This document shows, in pieces, positions 50,195-60,200 of a DNA stretch of 64,000 nt (the first letter of the stretch is position 1; each line of letters opens with the position of its first letter). The notes under the pieces are model-generated. The model was given only the letters and a program-made list of their open reading frames with translations. It had not been told where the DNA came from and did not search any database. The stretch comes from Sulfopaludibacter sp035606355 (lineage in GTDB: Bacteria; Acidobacteriota; Terriglobia; Bryobacterales; Bryobacteraceae): the NCBI GenBank assembly GCA_035606355.1, contig DATNFO010000012.1, positions 1 to 64,000 on the forward strand, read 5' to 3'. Both the position numbers and the translations under genes were made by a program.

Positions 50195-52012
50195 TCAGAG
50201 AATCGGAATATTCACCTGGTCGTGATAGGCGTTTCCGGCAATGATCGCGAGGGGAAGCGCGGCTCCCGCGCCGGGGGGAAATGCGGGCAGCGTCACGTTG
50301 ATCTGGTACAGCCCAGGAAAGCCAGGCGCCAGTCCGCTAAACGCGACATCGCCCGGCAAACCGCCGATCAGCACCTCCGGCTGCACGTTGGTGGAAGTCA
50401 AACCGCTGGGCGCTGTGCCGTCATTGACGGCGGGATTCACGCTGCCCAGGCCCGTGAGGAACACCAGCACGGTTTCGCCGGGAAGGGCGGGCTTAGTCGG
50501 CGTCACCAGAGTGAAATCGGCATGCAGAATCGCGCCTGCGCCCGTGCCCGATTGGTCCACTGAATAGATGCCGGGCGATGTGGCGGCGACGGGGACAGTG
50601 ACCGTGTTCGAACTGGCTGCGCCGTTCTGCACCAGGATGGTCGCGGTGGGGCCGGAGGTTGAGTACGGCACGAGGCAATTGATCTGTCCCGCGCTGACGA
50701 AATAGAGAGGCGCCGATTTTCCGTTGATCAGTACGGTGACGCCGTTCAGTCCGCCGGTCGGGTACGGCGGCGCGGCAGTGGCATTGCTCTTGGCAAGGCC
50801 CGAGCCGTACAGCGTCAGGAACTCGCCGGGCGAAATGGGGGCCGCGGGAGCCGAGCTCGCGGCATTCACGATACCGAGCGGGCTCAGAAAAACGCCGGAG
50901 CCTGAAAGCGAAGCCACCTGCACTCCGAAATCGAGCTCGAAGGCCTGCGGATCTTCAGGCGCGATAGCGGCGGTCACAAACGCTTTCCCGCTGGCGCCCA
51001 AGGCTACCTGCGCGAGCGGCAGCGTTCCCGACCCGTTCGCAGCGAGTGAATACGGAGCGACCGTAGTGGCATCGATTGCGCCAGAGCCGAGCGCTTTGAT
51101 GCGGCGCGTCGTGGTGAGATTCCCAAGCCCCCGCGCAACAACGGCGCCGGCATACGATTGCTCCGGGGCCGAATCAGTGGACTTGACACGCAATCCGGCG
51201 GTCCAGAAGGTCGCGTTCCAGGTGCTTTGCGATGCGCCGCTCACCGCTTTCACGCCAACAACAATGTCGTGCGAGCCGGCTGCCGTGGAGCCGCCCAGCA
51301 CCAGGTTGCCGTCGGCGGAAACGTACAAGGTCTTGTTGCCGCTCAGCAGGTTGGCGGTGTTCGCGGCTCCGAACGAAAAAGCGCCCGTGCCATCGCCGGC
51401 TACCGTATAGGTTGCGCCGGTCACCTGCTGCGTAAGCGGAGCACCCGCATTCAGGTTCGCAGCGTGGCCGTTGACGCTGATATTGGTGAGTGTGCCGGAT
51501 GCTCCGGTAGTCATCTGGAGAATCGCGGATCTCGCGTTTGCCGCCGTGCCGCCGGGAAACTCCAGGCTCGCCGCCCAATAAGAGCCCGAGAAAGTTGCGC
51601 CGTTCGCGGGAGCGGGAATCGCCACCAGAATATCGAATGCATTGTCCGCGGATTCCGTGCTGGACGCCACCAAACCTTCGGGACCGAAGCGCGCGTTTTC
51701 CGTATCTCCCGAGCGCAGCGGGCTGGGCATCGAGACCAAACCGCCCGCGTCGACAGTGTACTTGCCGCTGCCCGTCTGGCTGGTGGCGGCGCCTGTGCCG
51801 ATTACTACCTGGCCGGACCAGCTAAAGCCGCCGGTTCCGTTGAACGTGATGGACCCGAGAACGCTCCGAGCATCGGTGACAGCGCCGGCGGAATCGGTCG
51901 CGAGGGATACTTGCCGGAACCAATATTTCCCGCTAAGCGATTGATTCGTTAGGGTCTGTCCAGAAGCCGTCACGGCCCAAACCGTGAATACCAACGCACA
52001 TGAGCGACGCAT
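50195..52012 (-). CDS. Exported protein with Solibacter-type C-terminal domain (TIGR03437)
   Basis: The 605-residue protein has a signal peptide (MRRSCALVFTVWAVTASGQ), a large Gly/Ser/Thr/Asn-rich beta region and a C-terminal domain of about 220 residues that matches the TIGR03437 domain expanded in Candidatus Solibacter. Its landmarks are ISPGEFLTLYGSGLA, VLINGKSAPLYFVSAGQINC, VPAATSPGIYSVDQ-like turns and VFLTGLGSVNPAVNDG. The domain is thought to act in secretion or surface binding, but no function is proven. The start is at 52012; the frame is open further upstream. Its gene is divergent from the DUF1549/DUF1501 pair with 160 bases between starts. Confidence 0.85.
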   Translation of the reverse strand: MRRSCALVFTVWAVTASGQTLTNQSLSGKYWFRQVSLATDSAGAVTDARSVLGSITFNGTGGFSWSGQVVIGTGAATSQTGSGKYTVDAGGLVSMPSPLRSGDTENARFGPEGLVASSTESADNAFDILVAIPAPANGATFSGSYWAASLEFPGGTAANARSAILQMTTGASGTLTNISVNGHAANLNAGAPLTQQVTGATYTVAGDGTGAFSFGAANTANLLSGNKTLYVSADGNLVLGGSTAAGSHDIVVGVKAVSGASQSTWNATFWTAGLRVKSTDSAPEQSYAGAVVARGLGNLTTTRRIKALGSGAIDATTVAPYSLAANGSGTLPLAQVALGASGKAFVTAAIAPEDPQAFELDFGVQVASLSGSGVFLSPLGIVNAASSAPAAPISPGEFLTLYGSGLAKSNATAAPPYPTGGLNGVTVLINGKSAPLYFVSAGQINCLVPYSTSGPTATILVQNGAASSNTVTVPVAATSPGIYSVDQSGTGAGAILHADFTLVTPTKPALPGETVLVFLTGLGSVNPAVNDGTAPSGLTSTNVQPEVLIGGLPGDVAFSGLAPGFPGLYQINVTLPAFPPGAGAALPLAIIAGNAYHDQVNIPIL

Positions 52013-52172
52013 GATTCCAGTATTAACCCTTCTCGCGGCGGAATTTCTCACGGCCCGGCGTGCGGCGCCCGGGGTGCTAACGGTACTACCGCCCCGTAAT
52101 TTCGTGGAACTCTTTTCGAAGGCGGGTGTTAGAAGTGTCATAATAGCGCTGAATAAGCGCCTCGGAGGGTGT

Positions 52173-54170
52173 ATGGTTCGTTCCCGCTGGATTCTTTTAG
52201 GTGGAATTACGGTTCTGGTTTCGTCCGGTGTTTTGATCAGCCGGGCCCAGGAACGGGGCCTATCTTCGCAGCTTTCCGTTCAACACGCTAACTGCACCTA
52301 TTTCGGACCGGAGCGCCAGAAGTATATCGACGCCGCGTTGCAAGCGAATGGGCGCAGCACCGGACGCCACGCGCTGAGCGAGGCCACCGAACGCGTCACA
52401 GCCGCGCTCGGCTACGTGCCGCCGGGGTCGCCTACCTATACCTTCACTCAATCGCAGGACACGGGCACGATCGATTCCTATATTTTTGCGGACCTGCAGG
52501 GTCACGGCATCGCGCCTGCGCCGGACACGACCGATTGGGAATTCGTCCGCCGCATTTATCTCGATCTGACCGGCCGCATTCCAACGACTCAGCAGGTGCT
52601 CGGTTTTGTTTCCGACAGCGATCCGCAAAAACGCGCAAAACTAGTCGATACCCTTCTCAACAGCTCGCAGTGGTTGGATAAGTGGACGAAGTATTATGGC
52701 GACCTGCTGAAGAATACGGTCACGTATCCTTCCACTGGGTTGAACCGCTTCGCGCAGGGCCGCAACGCGTTTTATTCCTATATCCACGATTCGCTGGACA
52801 ACGGCAAACCGTACAACACGATGGTGACGGAGATGCTGACCGCGACGGCCCCGAACAGCTATGTTACCGGCCAGCTCAACTGGCTGGTCGGCGGCTGGAT
52901 TGCGAATGGCCCTACGCAGGACACCTTCGATCAGGAGACCTCCAACGTTGCCGATACGTTTCTGGGCATGGAGCATGTGAACTGCCTGCTGTGCCATAAC
53001 GGGCGCGGCCACCTGGATTCCATCAGTCTATGGGGCGCGAATACCACGCGGTATCAGGCATGGCAGCTTGCGTCGTATGTATCGCACACGCAGATCGGAC
53101 GCACGGTGGTCGATCCCAGCAACAACAATGTGTATTACTGGTACCTTGCGGACAACGCAAAGGGCTACACCAACGATTACACGCTGAACACCACTACGGG
53201 GAATCGCCCGGCGCGCCAGCCGGCGACCGGTTGTAAGTCGGGACAGCCGTGCAGCTTCGTTCAGCCGCAATACATCTTCAACGGCGATTCGCCGAAGCCC
53301 GGGGAGAACTATCGCGCGGCTCTGGCTCGCGAAGTTACCGGCGATTTCCAGTTCGCTCGCGCCGCGGTGAATTATCTGTGGGCTTATTTCTTCGGTCAGG
53401 GCATCGTGGACCCGCCGGATTCGTTCGACCCGGCGCGGCTGGATCCGAACAACCCGCCGCCTGCTCCATGGACGCTTCAGCCCAGCAACGCTCGTTTGCT
53501 GAACGCGCTCGCGTCGCACTTCATTCAAAACGGATACAACGTGAAGGCTACGATGCGGGAGATCGTCAATTCGCGCGCTTACCAGCTATCGGCGCGGTAT
53601 AACGGAACGTGGAGCCCGGATTACCAGAATTACTTCGCTCGCAAGTATGTGCGCCGGCTGTGGAGCGAGGAAGTTCACGATGCCATCGTTCTTTCAAGCG
53701 GCACTTACCCGGCCTATAAGTTGACCGGGTTTACGGACCAAGGCGCTCCCTATCCGGCGACCATCAGCTTCGCCATGCAGCACCCGGACGTGGTCGGCGG
53801 CTTCAGTACCGATCCGCAGGCCGGGAATGCGAATAACTTACTGGATGCATTCCTGCGCGGCAATCGCGACGATCAGCCTCGCAAGCAGGACGGCTCCATT
53901 CTTCAGGCGCTGAACATGATGAACGGATTCGTGGAATCGCGTCTTGCGACCACCGGCAGCCAGCCGAGCCAGTTGATTCTCAGCGTGGTGAACTTCAGTA
54001 ACACCGATGCGGTAAATACGCTATACCTGTCCATTCTGTCGCGCTATCCTTCGGCGGATGAGCTGAGTAAGGCGACCGCGTATCTCACCGGTGGCGGAAC
54101 TCATACTCAGAACTTACAGGACCTGGCATGGTCGCTGTACAACAAAGTGGACTTTCTCTTCAATTACTAG
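52173..54170 (+). CDS. Exported DUF1549/DUF1553 protein with one CxxCH motif
   Basis: The 665-residue protein has a signal peptide or anchor (WILLGGITVLVSSGVLISRA), DUF1549-like (FVRRIYLDLTGRIPTTQQV, about 125-330) and DUF1553-like (about 420-650; NYLWAYFFGQGIVDPPDSFD, LAREVTGDFQFARAAVNY) regions. A single CxxCH (Cys271, Cys274, His275; NCLLCHNGRGH) may bind haem or a metal. ATG 52173 has GGAGG close upstream. Such proteins are common in planctomycetes and acidobacteria, usually next to a DUF1501 gene as here (11 bases to the next start), and may take part in polysaccharide or respiratory processes outside the cytoplasm. The function is unknown. Confidence 0.85.
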   Translation: MVRSRWILLGGITVLVSSGVLISRAQERGLSSQLSVQHANCTYFGPERQKYIDAALQANGRSTGRHALSEATERVTAALGYVPPGSPTYTFTQSQDTGTIDSYIFADLQGHGIAPAPDTTDWEFVRRIYLDLTGRIPTTQQVLGFVSDSDPQKRAKLVDTLLNSSQWLDKWTKYYGDLLKNTVTYPSTGLNRFAQGRNAFYSYIHDSLDNGKPYNTMVTEMLTATAPNSYVTGQLNWLVGGWIANGPTQDTFDQETSNVADTFLGMEHVNCLLCHNGRGHLDSISLWGANTTRYQAWQLASYVSHTQIGRTVVDPSNNNVYYWYLADNAKGYTNDYTLNTTTGNRPARQPATGCKSGQPCSFVQPQYIFNGDSPKPGENYRAALAREVTGDFQFARAAVNYLWAYFFGQGIVDPPDSFDPARLDPNNPPPAPWTLQPSNARLLNALASHFIQNGYNVKATMREIVNSRAYQLSARYNGTWSPDYQNYFARKYVRRLWSEEVHDAIVLSSGTYPAYKLTGFTDQGAPYPATISFAMQHPDVVGGFSTDPQAGNANNLLDAFLRGNRDDQPRKQDGSILQALNMMNGFVESRLATTGSQPSQLILSVVNFSNTDAVNTLYLSILSRYPSADELSKATAYLTGGGTHTQNLQDLAWSLYNKVDFLFNY

Positions 54171-54181
54171 CGGAGGGCGTG

Positions 54182-55600
54182 ATGCATAGCAAACCACAAT
54201 CCAAAGAACAGGAAATCTGCAACTGCAACTGGAAGAAGTTCGGCTATCAAGGGCAGACCTTCTTCAATCGCCCGCACTGGACGCGCCGCCGGTTCTTCCA
54301 ACTCGCCGGCGCCGGTATCGCCGGCTCGTTTCTGGCGCAGCGGTACGCGAAGGCCGCAAGCGTCACCACCTCGAACGCGCAGACCAAGAACACGGCTACG
54401 AACTGTATCTTCATTCTGCTGGCGGGGGCGCCGAGCCACACGGATCTGTTCGACTTCAAGTACATTCAGGGGACAACGCCGGCGACGTTCAATCCGACTA
54501 CGGTGAATAACATCCTCTGGCCCATGGGCATTTTGCCGAAGCTGGGCGCGATGACGGATAAGTTCGCGATTGTGCGCTCCATGCAGGCGCATGCGCTCGT
54601 GCATTCTCTCAGCCAGACGTGGACGCAGATTGGCCGTAATCCGGCTGCCGCGCTCGGCAATATCGCGCCGAATATCGGCAGCATTGTCGCGATTGAAAAG
54701 GATCCCGCGGGATCGGCGCGGAATGTGTTTCCGACGTTTCTCGCGCTCAACTCGCCGGGTGGAGTGATGCAGGGCTACCTGCCGGCCACTTACGCTCCGT
54801 TCAAAGTAACTCCGTCTACTGCCGGCATCCCGTACACCACGAACCAGGATGACTCCACCGGCACCGGCCGCTTCACGCGGCGCTGGAACCTGCTGCATTC
54901 GCTGGATGACAATCTCCGCATCGACTCGCCGGATGGCCAGCCGATGAACGATTACAACGATTTTTACGCCGCGGCGAACGGCATGATGTACAACCAGGTG
55001 GTGAAGACGGCGTTCAGTTACACCACCGCCGATAGCGCTCGTTATGGAAGCACGAACACGGGGAACGCATGCCTGGTGGCGTCGCGAGTATTGAAGGCCA
55101 ATCAGGGCACCCGCTTCATTCAGATCACTTCGAATGACGGCTGGGATATGCACACCAATATTTATTCGACGGCGAATCTGCCTACCAAGGCACCGCTGCT
55201 GGATAATGCCGTCTCGGCGCTGCTGGGCGACCTCGAATCGGCCGGCCTGCTGAGCACGACCATGGTCGTGATGGTGGGAGAGTTCGGCCGCACGGTGGGA
55301 CCGCTCACCGCGGCTGCCGGGCGCGACCACTGGCCGCAGCAGTTCGCATTCTTTGCGGGCGGCGGCATCAAAGGCGGCACGATCGTCGGACAGACGAACG
55401 CCACTGGTTCCGACACGGTCAATTACGGTTGGAGCCAGAATCGCTACGTCTACCCCGAGGACATCGAGGCGACGATCTACTCCGCGATGGGCATCGATTG
55501 GACCAGCGTCCGGCATGACGACCCGCTTGGACGCGGATTCTATTACGTGCCGACTACCGATCCGGTGCAGTATCATCCGGTCCACGAATTGTGGGGATAG
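54182..55600 (+). CDS. DUF1501 protein, twin-arginine exported
   Basis: The 472-residue sulfatase-fold-like protein (DUF1501) has a twin-arginine signal (RRRFFQLAGAGIAGSFL, about residues 34-50). Core landmarks are FILLAGAPSHTDLFDFK, IVRSMQAHALVHSLS, TSNDGWDMHTN (likely metal or phosphate site) and VGEFGRTVGPL with AGRDHWPQQF. DUF1501 is related to the alkaline-phosphatase superfamily, but the usual catalytic Ser/Thr is not clear. ATG 54182 has GGAGGG upstream. It is translated 11 bases after the DUF1549 gene, the standard pair. Confidence 0.88.
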   Translation: MHSKPQSKEQEICNCNWKKFGYQGQTFFNRPHWTRRRFFQLAGAGIAGSFLAQRYAKAASVTTSNAQTKNTATNCIFILLAGAPSHTDLFDFKYIQGTTPATFNPTTVNNILWPMGILPKLGAMTDKFAIVRSMQAHALVHSLSQTWTQIGRNPAAALGNIAPNIGSIVAIEKDPAGSARNVFPTFLALNSPGGVMQGYLPATYAPFKVTPSTAGIPYTTNQDDSTGTGRFTRRWNLLHSLDDNLRIDSPDGQPMNDYNDFYAAANGMMYNQVVKTAFSYTTADSARYGSTNTGNACLVASRVLKANQGTRFIQITSNDGWDMHTNIYSTANLPTKAPLLDNAVSALLGDLESAGLLSTTMVVMVGEFGRTVGPLTAAAGRDHWPQQFAFFAGGGIKGGTIVGQTNATGSDTVNYGWSQNRYVYPEDIEATIYSAMGIDWTSVRHDDPLGRGFYYVPTTDPVQYHPVHELWG

Positions 55601-55607
55601 CCAGGCG

Positions 55608-55646
55608 GGCGAGCGGCGCTCGCCTGCAACCGGTCTGGAGACCGGT
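55608..55646. repeat. Paired palindrome, family B-like
   Basis: GGCGAGCG and CGCTCGCC (55608-55624), then ACCGGTCT and AGACCGGT around GG (55629-55646), lie directly after the DUF1501 stop. The two-hairpin layout matches 14512-14553 and 61628-61662, though the bases differ. It may end transcription. Confidence 0.5.
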
Positions 55647-55728
55647 CGCTACCTTTGTGCCTCGAAATACGGCGGGGCGGCTTCACGCTGTAACCACCGA
55701 CGCCTGGAGTGCGTAATAATACTGCTGG

Positions 55729-56043
55729 GTGCTGTTTCTCAATAAGCTCACGGTCGAGCGTTCCGTCCGGCAAAGCCGGAGCACTATTCTTCTGCTCGTC
55801 CTGCTTTGCTTAACGGTATTTGCGCAATCCGCTGCGCTCACCGCTCAGCATGAGGAACACTCGCAGAGCAGCCATTGCTGTCTGCTTTGCCACGCGGGAC
55901 CCCTTCCCTTCCTGAGTTCGATTGCCGAAGCGCGCATCGCGCCGGCGTTTCAAGTAGTTTGGATGGCGCCGCAGGCCGATACCGCGTCGCCGCATGCCGC
56001 ACGTTTCGGCTCCGAATCGCCCCGAGCCCCTCCTGCCGCCTGA
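55729..56043 (+). CDS. Cys/His-rich exported leader protein of the metal efflux operon
   Basis: The 104-residue frame starts at a GTG without clear ribosome site, so the start is uncertain. It has a hydrophobic export segment (STILLLVLLCLTVFAQSAAL) followed by HEEHSQSSHCCLLCHAGP, a compact cluster of four His and three Cys. The rest is Ala/Pro-rich. Proteins of this size and form (DUF2946-like) often precede CusB/CusA-type genes and probably bind copper or silver in the periplasm. Its place 88 bases before the adaptor gene supports that. Confidence 0.6.
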   Translation: MLFLNKLTVERSVRQSRSTILLLVLLCLTVFAQSAALTAQHEEHSQSSHCCLLCHAGPLPFLSSIAEARIAPAFQVVWMAPQADTASPHAARFGSESPRAPPAA

Positions 56044-56130
56044 TTCGTAACCACAGGCCCAAATTCCCCCGGCGCACAGCCCGTTTTGTCGCGCGTGCAC
56101 GGGCATTTAACCAGTTTCAGGAGAAGATTC

Positions 56131-57285
56131 ATGCGATTACTTTCAGTAGCGCTGGGCTCCCTCGCTGTGATTGCGGTGCAGTGCGGCTGTACGAATTTCG
56201 GTAAGGTCGATCGCAAAACGGTGCAGGAATCCGCCGCCGTTCAGCCCGGCCTTTTCACCGTGCCCCAGGACCAGCGATCGCATTTGAAGACCACGCAGGT
56301 AACTACCACCACGTGGTCCACTGCCGTGCGCACCACGGGCACAGTCGATTGGGATGAGGATCGCACTACTCAGGCGATCACGCAGGTCAGCGGCCCGATC
56401 GCGCGCATCCTTGTGGACGTGGGTGTGCTGGTGAAGAAAGACCAGCCGCTGCTATTTGTCTCCAGCCCCGACATCGCCAACGCGGTTGCCAATTACCGCA
56501 AGGCGCGCAACCGCGAGGCGCTCAATAAGCGCATTGTCGACCGTATGAAGGGGCTGCTTGACCGCGGCGCCATCGCCCTCAAAGATTACGAAGCGTCTGA
56601 AGCCGACTACAACGACGCGCACACGGATACTCAAAACGCGCTGCAAGCACTGCGCATCTTCGGCATTACCTCGCAGGAGATCGATCAGGCAGAGAAGCAG
56701 GGCACGGCGATCAACACCGAACTGGCTGTGCGCTCGCCGATCGACGGCGTCATCGTGCAGAAGCTCGTATCGCCCGGTCAGGTGATCCAGGCCGGGAGCA
56801 CGGCGTGTTTTACGATCAGCGACACGTCTACGGTTTGGGTGCAGGGCCACGTCTTCGATCGCGACGTTCCCAGCGTTCGCGTGGGCGATGCCGTCGACGA
56901 AAGTAACGCCGCGCTCGGCCGCGCCTTTCACGGCAGTGTTGCATACATCGGCAGCTATCTCGATCCGGACACGCGCACTACGCCAGTCCGCATCGTCACG
57001 CACAATCCGGGCGGCTTGCTGAAGAAAGACATGTTCGTCGAAGCGGTGATCCACACGGGGAGCCAGGGAAATACGGTGGTGGTGCCGGTCTCCGCGGTGC
57101 TTCGCGACGATAAAAACGAGCCGATGGTCTACGTGGAAGTCCAACCCGGCAAGTTCGCGCAGCGCTCCATTGCCACGGGCGGGCAGCAGAACGACCTGAT
57201 CGCGGTCACCAGCGGCGTGCGGCCCGGGGAAACCATCGTTTCCGATGGCAGCCTGTTCCTGCAATTTGCGAGCACCATTCAATAG
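56131..57285 (+). CDS. CusB/CzcB-like periplasmic adaptor of a heavy-metal RND pump
   Basis: The 384-residue membrane fusion protein has a signal or lipoprotein-like N-terminus (VALGSLAVIAVQCGCTN; the lipobox is imperfect). It has lipoyl halves (GPIARILVDVGVLVKKDQPL and RSPIDGVIVQKLVSPGQVIQ), a coiled coil (about 120-190) and beta-barrel domains (VWVQGHVFDRDVPSVRVGDA). CAGGAGAAG lies just before ATG 56131. It heads the efflux genes cusB-cusA-cusC-like. Methionine or histidine metal sites typical of CusB are not obvious, so the ion could be copper, zinc, cobalt or another. Confidence 0.85.
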   Translation: MRLLSVALGSLAVIAVQCGCTNFGKVDRKTVQESAAVQPGLFTVPQDQRSHLKTTQVTTTTWSTAVRTTGTVDWDEDRTTQAITQVSGPIARILVDVGVLVKKDQPLLFVSSPDIANAVANYRKARNREALNKRIVDRMKGLLDRGAIALKDYEASEADYNDAHTDTQNALQALRIFGITSQEIDQAEKQGTAINTELAVRSPIDGVIVQKLVSPGQVIQAGSTACFTISDTSTVWVQGHVFDRDVPSVRVGDAVDESNAALGRAFHGSVAYIGSYLDPDTRTTPVRIVTHNPGGLLKKDMFVEAVIHTGSQGNTVVVPVSAVLRDDKNEPMVYVEVQPGKFAQRSIATGGQQNDLIAVTSGVRPGETIVSDGSLFLQFASTIQ

Positions 57286-57294
57286 GGCGCATAC

Positions 57295-60200
57295 ATGATC
57301 TCCAGACTGGTTTCCTTCGCCCTTCGCCAGCGATTTCTCGTCCTCATCGCTTCCATCGCTCTGATGATCTGGGGCGCGGTTTCCTTCGGCCGCCTTCCCA
57401 TCGATGCCTACCCCGACCTTTCGCCGCCGCATGTGGAGATCATCACGCAGTGGCCCGGCCATGCCGCCGAGGAAGTGGAGCGCCTGGTCACCATTCCGCT
57501 TGAGATCGAAATGAACGGCATCCCGCGACTGGAAGCGCTCCGTTCGATTTCTCTCTACGGCCTTTCGAGCGTGCAGATGAATTTCGAGTACGGGGCCGAC
57601 CCGTATTTTGTTCGTGAGCAGGCGTTCGAGCGCGTCGGTAATGCCGCGGTGCCTTCGGGACTGACTCCGAGCATGTCGCCGCTCTTTAGCCCGAGCGGAC
57701 TGATCTACCGCTACGTGGTGCAGAGCACGGACCGCTCGCCGCAAGAGCTCAAGAATATCGAAGACTGGGTACTGGAGCGCCACTACCGCTCGATTCAGGG
57801 CGTCGCCGACGATTCCGGCTTCGGCGGCACCACCATGCAATACCAGGTTCTGCTCGACCCCAACAAGCTCTTTGCGTACGGCGTTACGGTGCCGCAAATT
57901 GTCCAGCAGCTCGGCAACAACAACGCCAACGCCGGCGGTGGATTCTATTCGCAGGGAGGCCAATTCTATTACATCCGCGAACTCGGCCTGGTCCGCAACC
58001 TCGAAGACATCGGCAATATTGTCGTGCAGCAGAAGAAGAACATTCCGGTCTACGTGAAGGATCTTGCCAAGGTTCAGATCGGTTACGCTCCGCGGCTCGG
58101 GCAGTTCGGTTATAACAAGCAGAACGAAGCCGTCGAAGGCGTGATCCTGATGCGCGTCGGCGAGCAGGCGCAGGTGGTCCTCAAGAAGGTGGAGGCCATG
58201 ACCAAGGAGCTCAACCAGCACGTTCTTCCGCCCGACGTGAAAGTGGTGCCGTATTACGACCGGTCCGGCCTCGTCGATGAAACCACCAAGACGGTAGAAG
58301 CCAATCTGCTGCGCGGCATGCTGCTGGTGCTGGTGATTCTCGGCCTCTTCCTGTTCAGCGTGCGGACAGCCCTCATTGTGGCGGTGACGATTCCCTTTGC
58401 GCTGATGTTCTCCTTCATCTGCCTGGACTGGCGTCACATTCCGGCCAACCTGCTCTCCATCGGCGCCATCGATTTCGGCATCATCGTGGACGGCGCGGTG
58501 GTGATGGTGGAGAACATTTTCCGTGAACTGGCCGACCGCCGCGATCAGACTTACAACGTGGTGGACGTGATCCGCGCGGCCGCGTCGGATGTGGAACGCC
58601 CCATTTTCTACGCCATCGCCGTAATCATCGCAGGGTACCTGCCGATCTACGTGCTCACCGGACCCTCCGGCAGGCTCTTTCAGCCGATGGCGGATACGAT
58701 GTCCTTCGCCTTGCTCGGGTCGCTGCTCTGCGCGCTCACGCTGCTGCCGGTGCTCTGCTCGTATTTCCTGCGGAAGCATGTGCATGAACCCGAGGCCCGG
58801 ATTTATAATTCCATCCGTAACGCATATGGCCGCGTCCTCGGGTGGTGCCTGAACCATCGCGGTGTCACCGTGGTTCTCATTCTTGCGGTCTTCGGCACTT
58901 CGCTGCTGCTGATTCCGTTCATCGGCGGCGAATTCATGCCACACCTGGATGAAGGCGCACTGTGGGTTCGCGCCACGGCGCCGTACACCATCTCCTTCGA
59001 AGAAGCCTCGAAGCTCTCGCCGCAGATCCGCGATATCCTGAGCAGCTATCCGCAGGTCACCACCGTGGCCAACGAGCTCGGCCGCCCGGACGACGGGACC
59101 GACCCCACCGGCTTTTTCAACAACGAATTCTTCGTCGGCCTCAAGCCATATTCCGACTCGGCCTGGAGCGGGCGCATTCACAATAAGCCCGAGCTGATCG
59201 AAGCTCTGCAGAAGCGCTTCGCGGCGTTTCCCGGAATCATCTTCAACTACACGCAACCCGCCGAAGATGCCGTCGATGAAGCGGAAACCGGTCTGAAATC
59301 GGCGCTCGCCGTGAAGCTCTTTGGAAGCAACCTGGCCACGCTCGAAGCCAAGGCCATCGAAACCAGGAACATTCTGGAAAAAATTCCGGGGATCACCGAA
59401 ATTACAGTGGTCCGGGAGCTGGGGCAGCCGTCGCTCATCATCACTCCCGACCGCGCCAAACTCGCGCGCTACGGGTTGAACGTCGGCGATGTGAATGCGC
59501 TGGTGGAAACGGCGATGGGCGGCAGCGCGGCGACGCAGGTGATTCAGGGCGAGCGCGAATTCGATCTCGTGGTCCGCATGCAGGAGCAATACCGCAGCAA
59601 TGAAAACCAGATCCGCAACCTGCTGATCGCCACGCCCGACGGCCAGTATCTGCCGCTCAGCCAGTTCTGCGATATCCGCGTGGAAAGCGGCGCGTCGTTC
59701 ATTTACCGCGAAAACAACGCGCGCTACATCGGCGTGCAGTTCAGCGTGGAAGGCCGCGATCTGGCCGGAGCGGTTGGCGAGGCACGCCGCGCCGTCGAAT
59801 CGAAGGTGAAATTGCCGCTCGATTACCGCTTCGATTGGGGCGGCGAATACAAGGATTATCTGGCCAGCCAGGAACAGATGAAGGTGATTCTGCCGCTGAC
59901 GGTTGTGCTGATCCTGCTCATTCTGTTCGCGCTGTACGGCAATTTGAAATTCCCGATCATCATCTTCTTCAGCGTGCTGGTCACCGAGCCCGTGGGCGGC
60001 TTGCTGGCGCTCTTCGCCACCCACACGAACTTCAGCGTTTCTTCGATGCTGGGCTTCGTGGCGCTGATGGGGGTAGCGGTGCAAACCAGCGTCATTCTGT
60101 ATTCGTTCATCAACAAGCTCCGGCTGGAGGGGCGTGACATCGTCACCGCCACGTTCGAGGCGTCGCTGCTGCGCTTGCGGCCCATCATGATGACGGCGCT

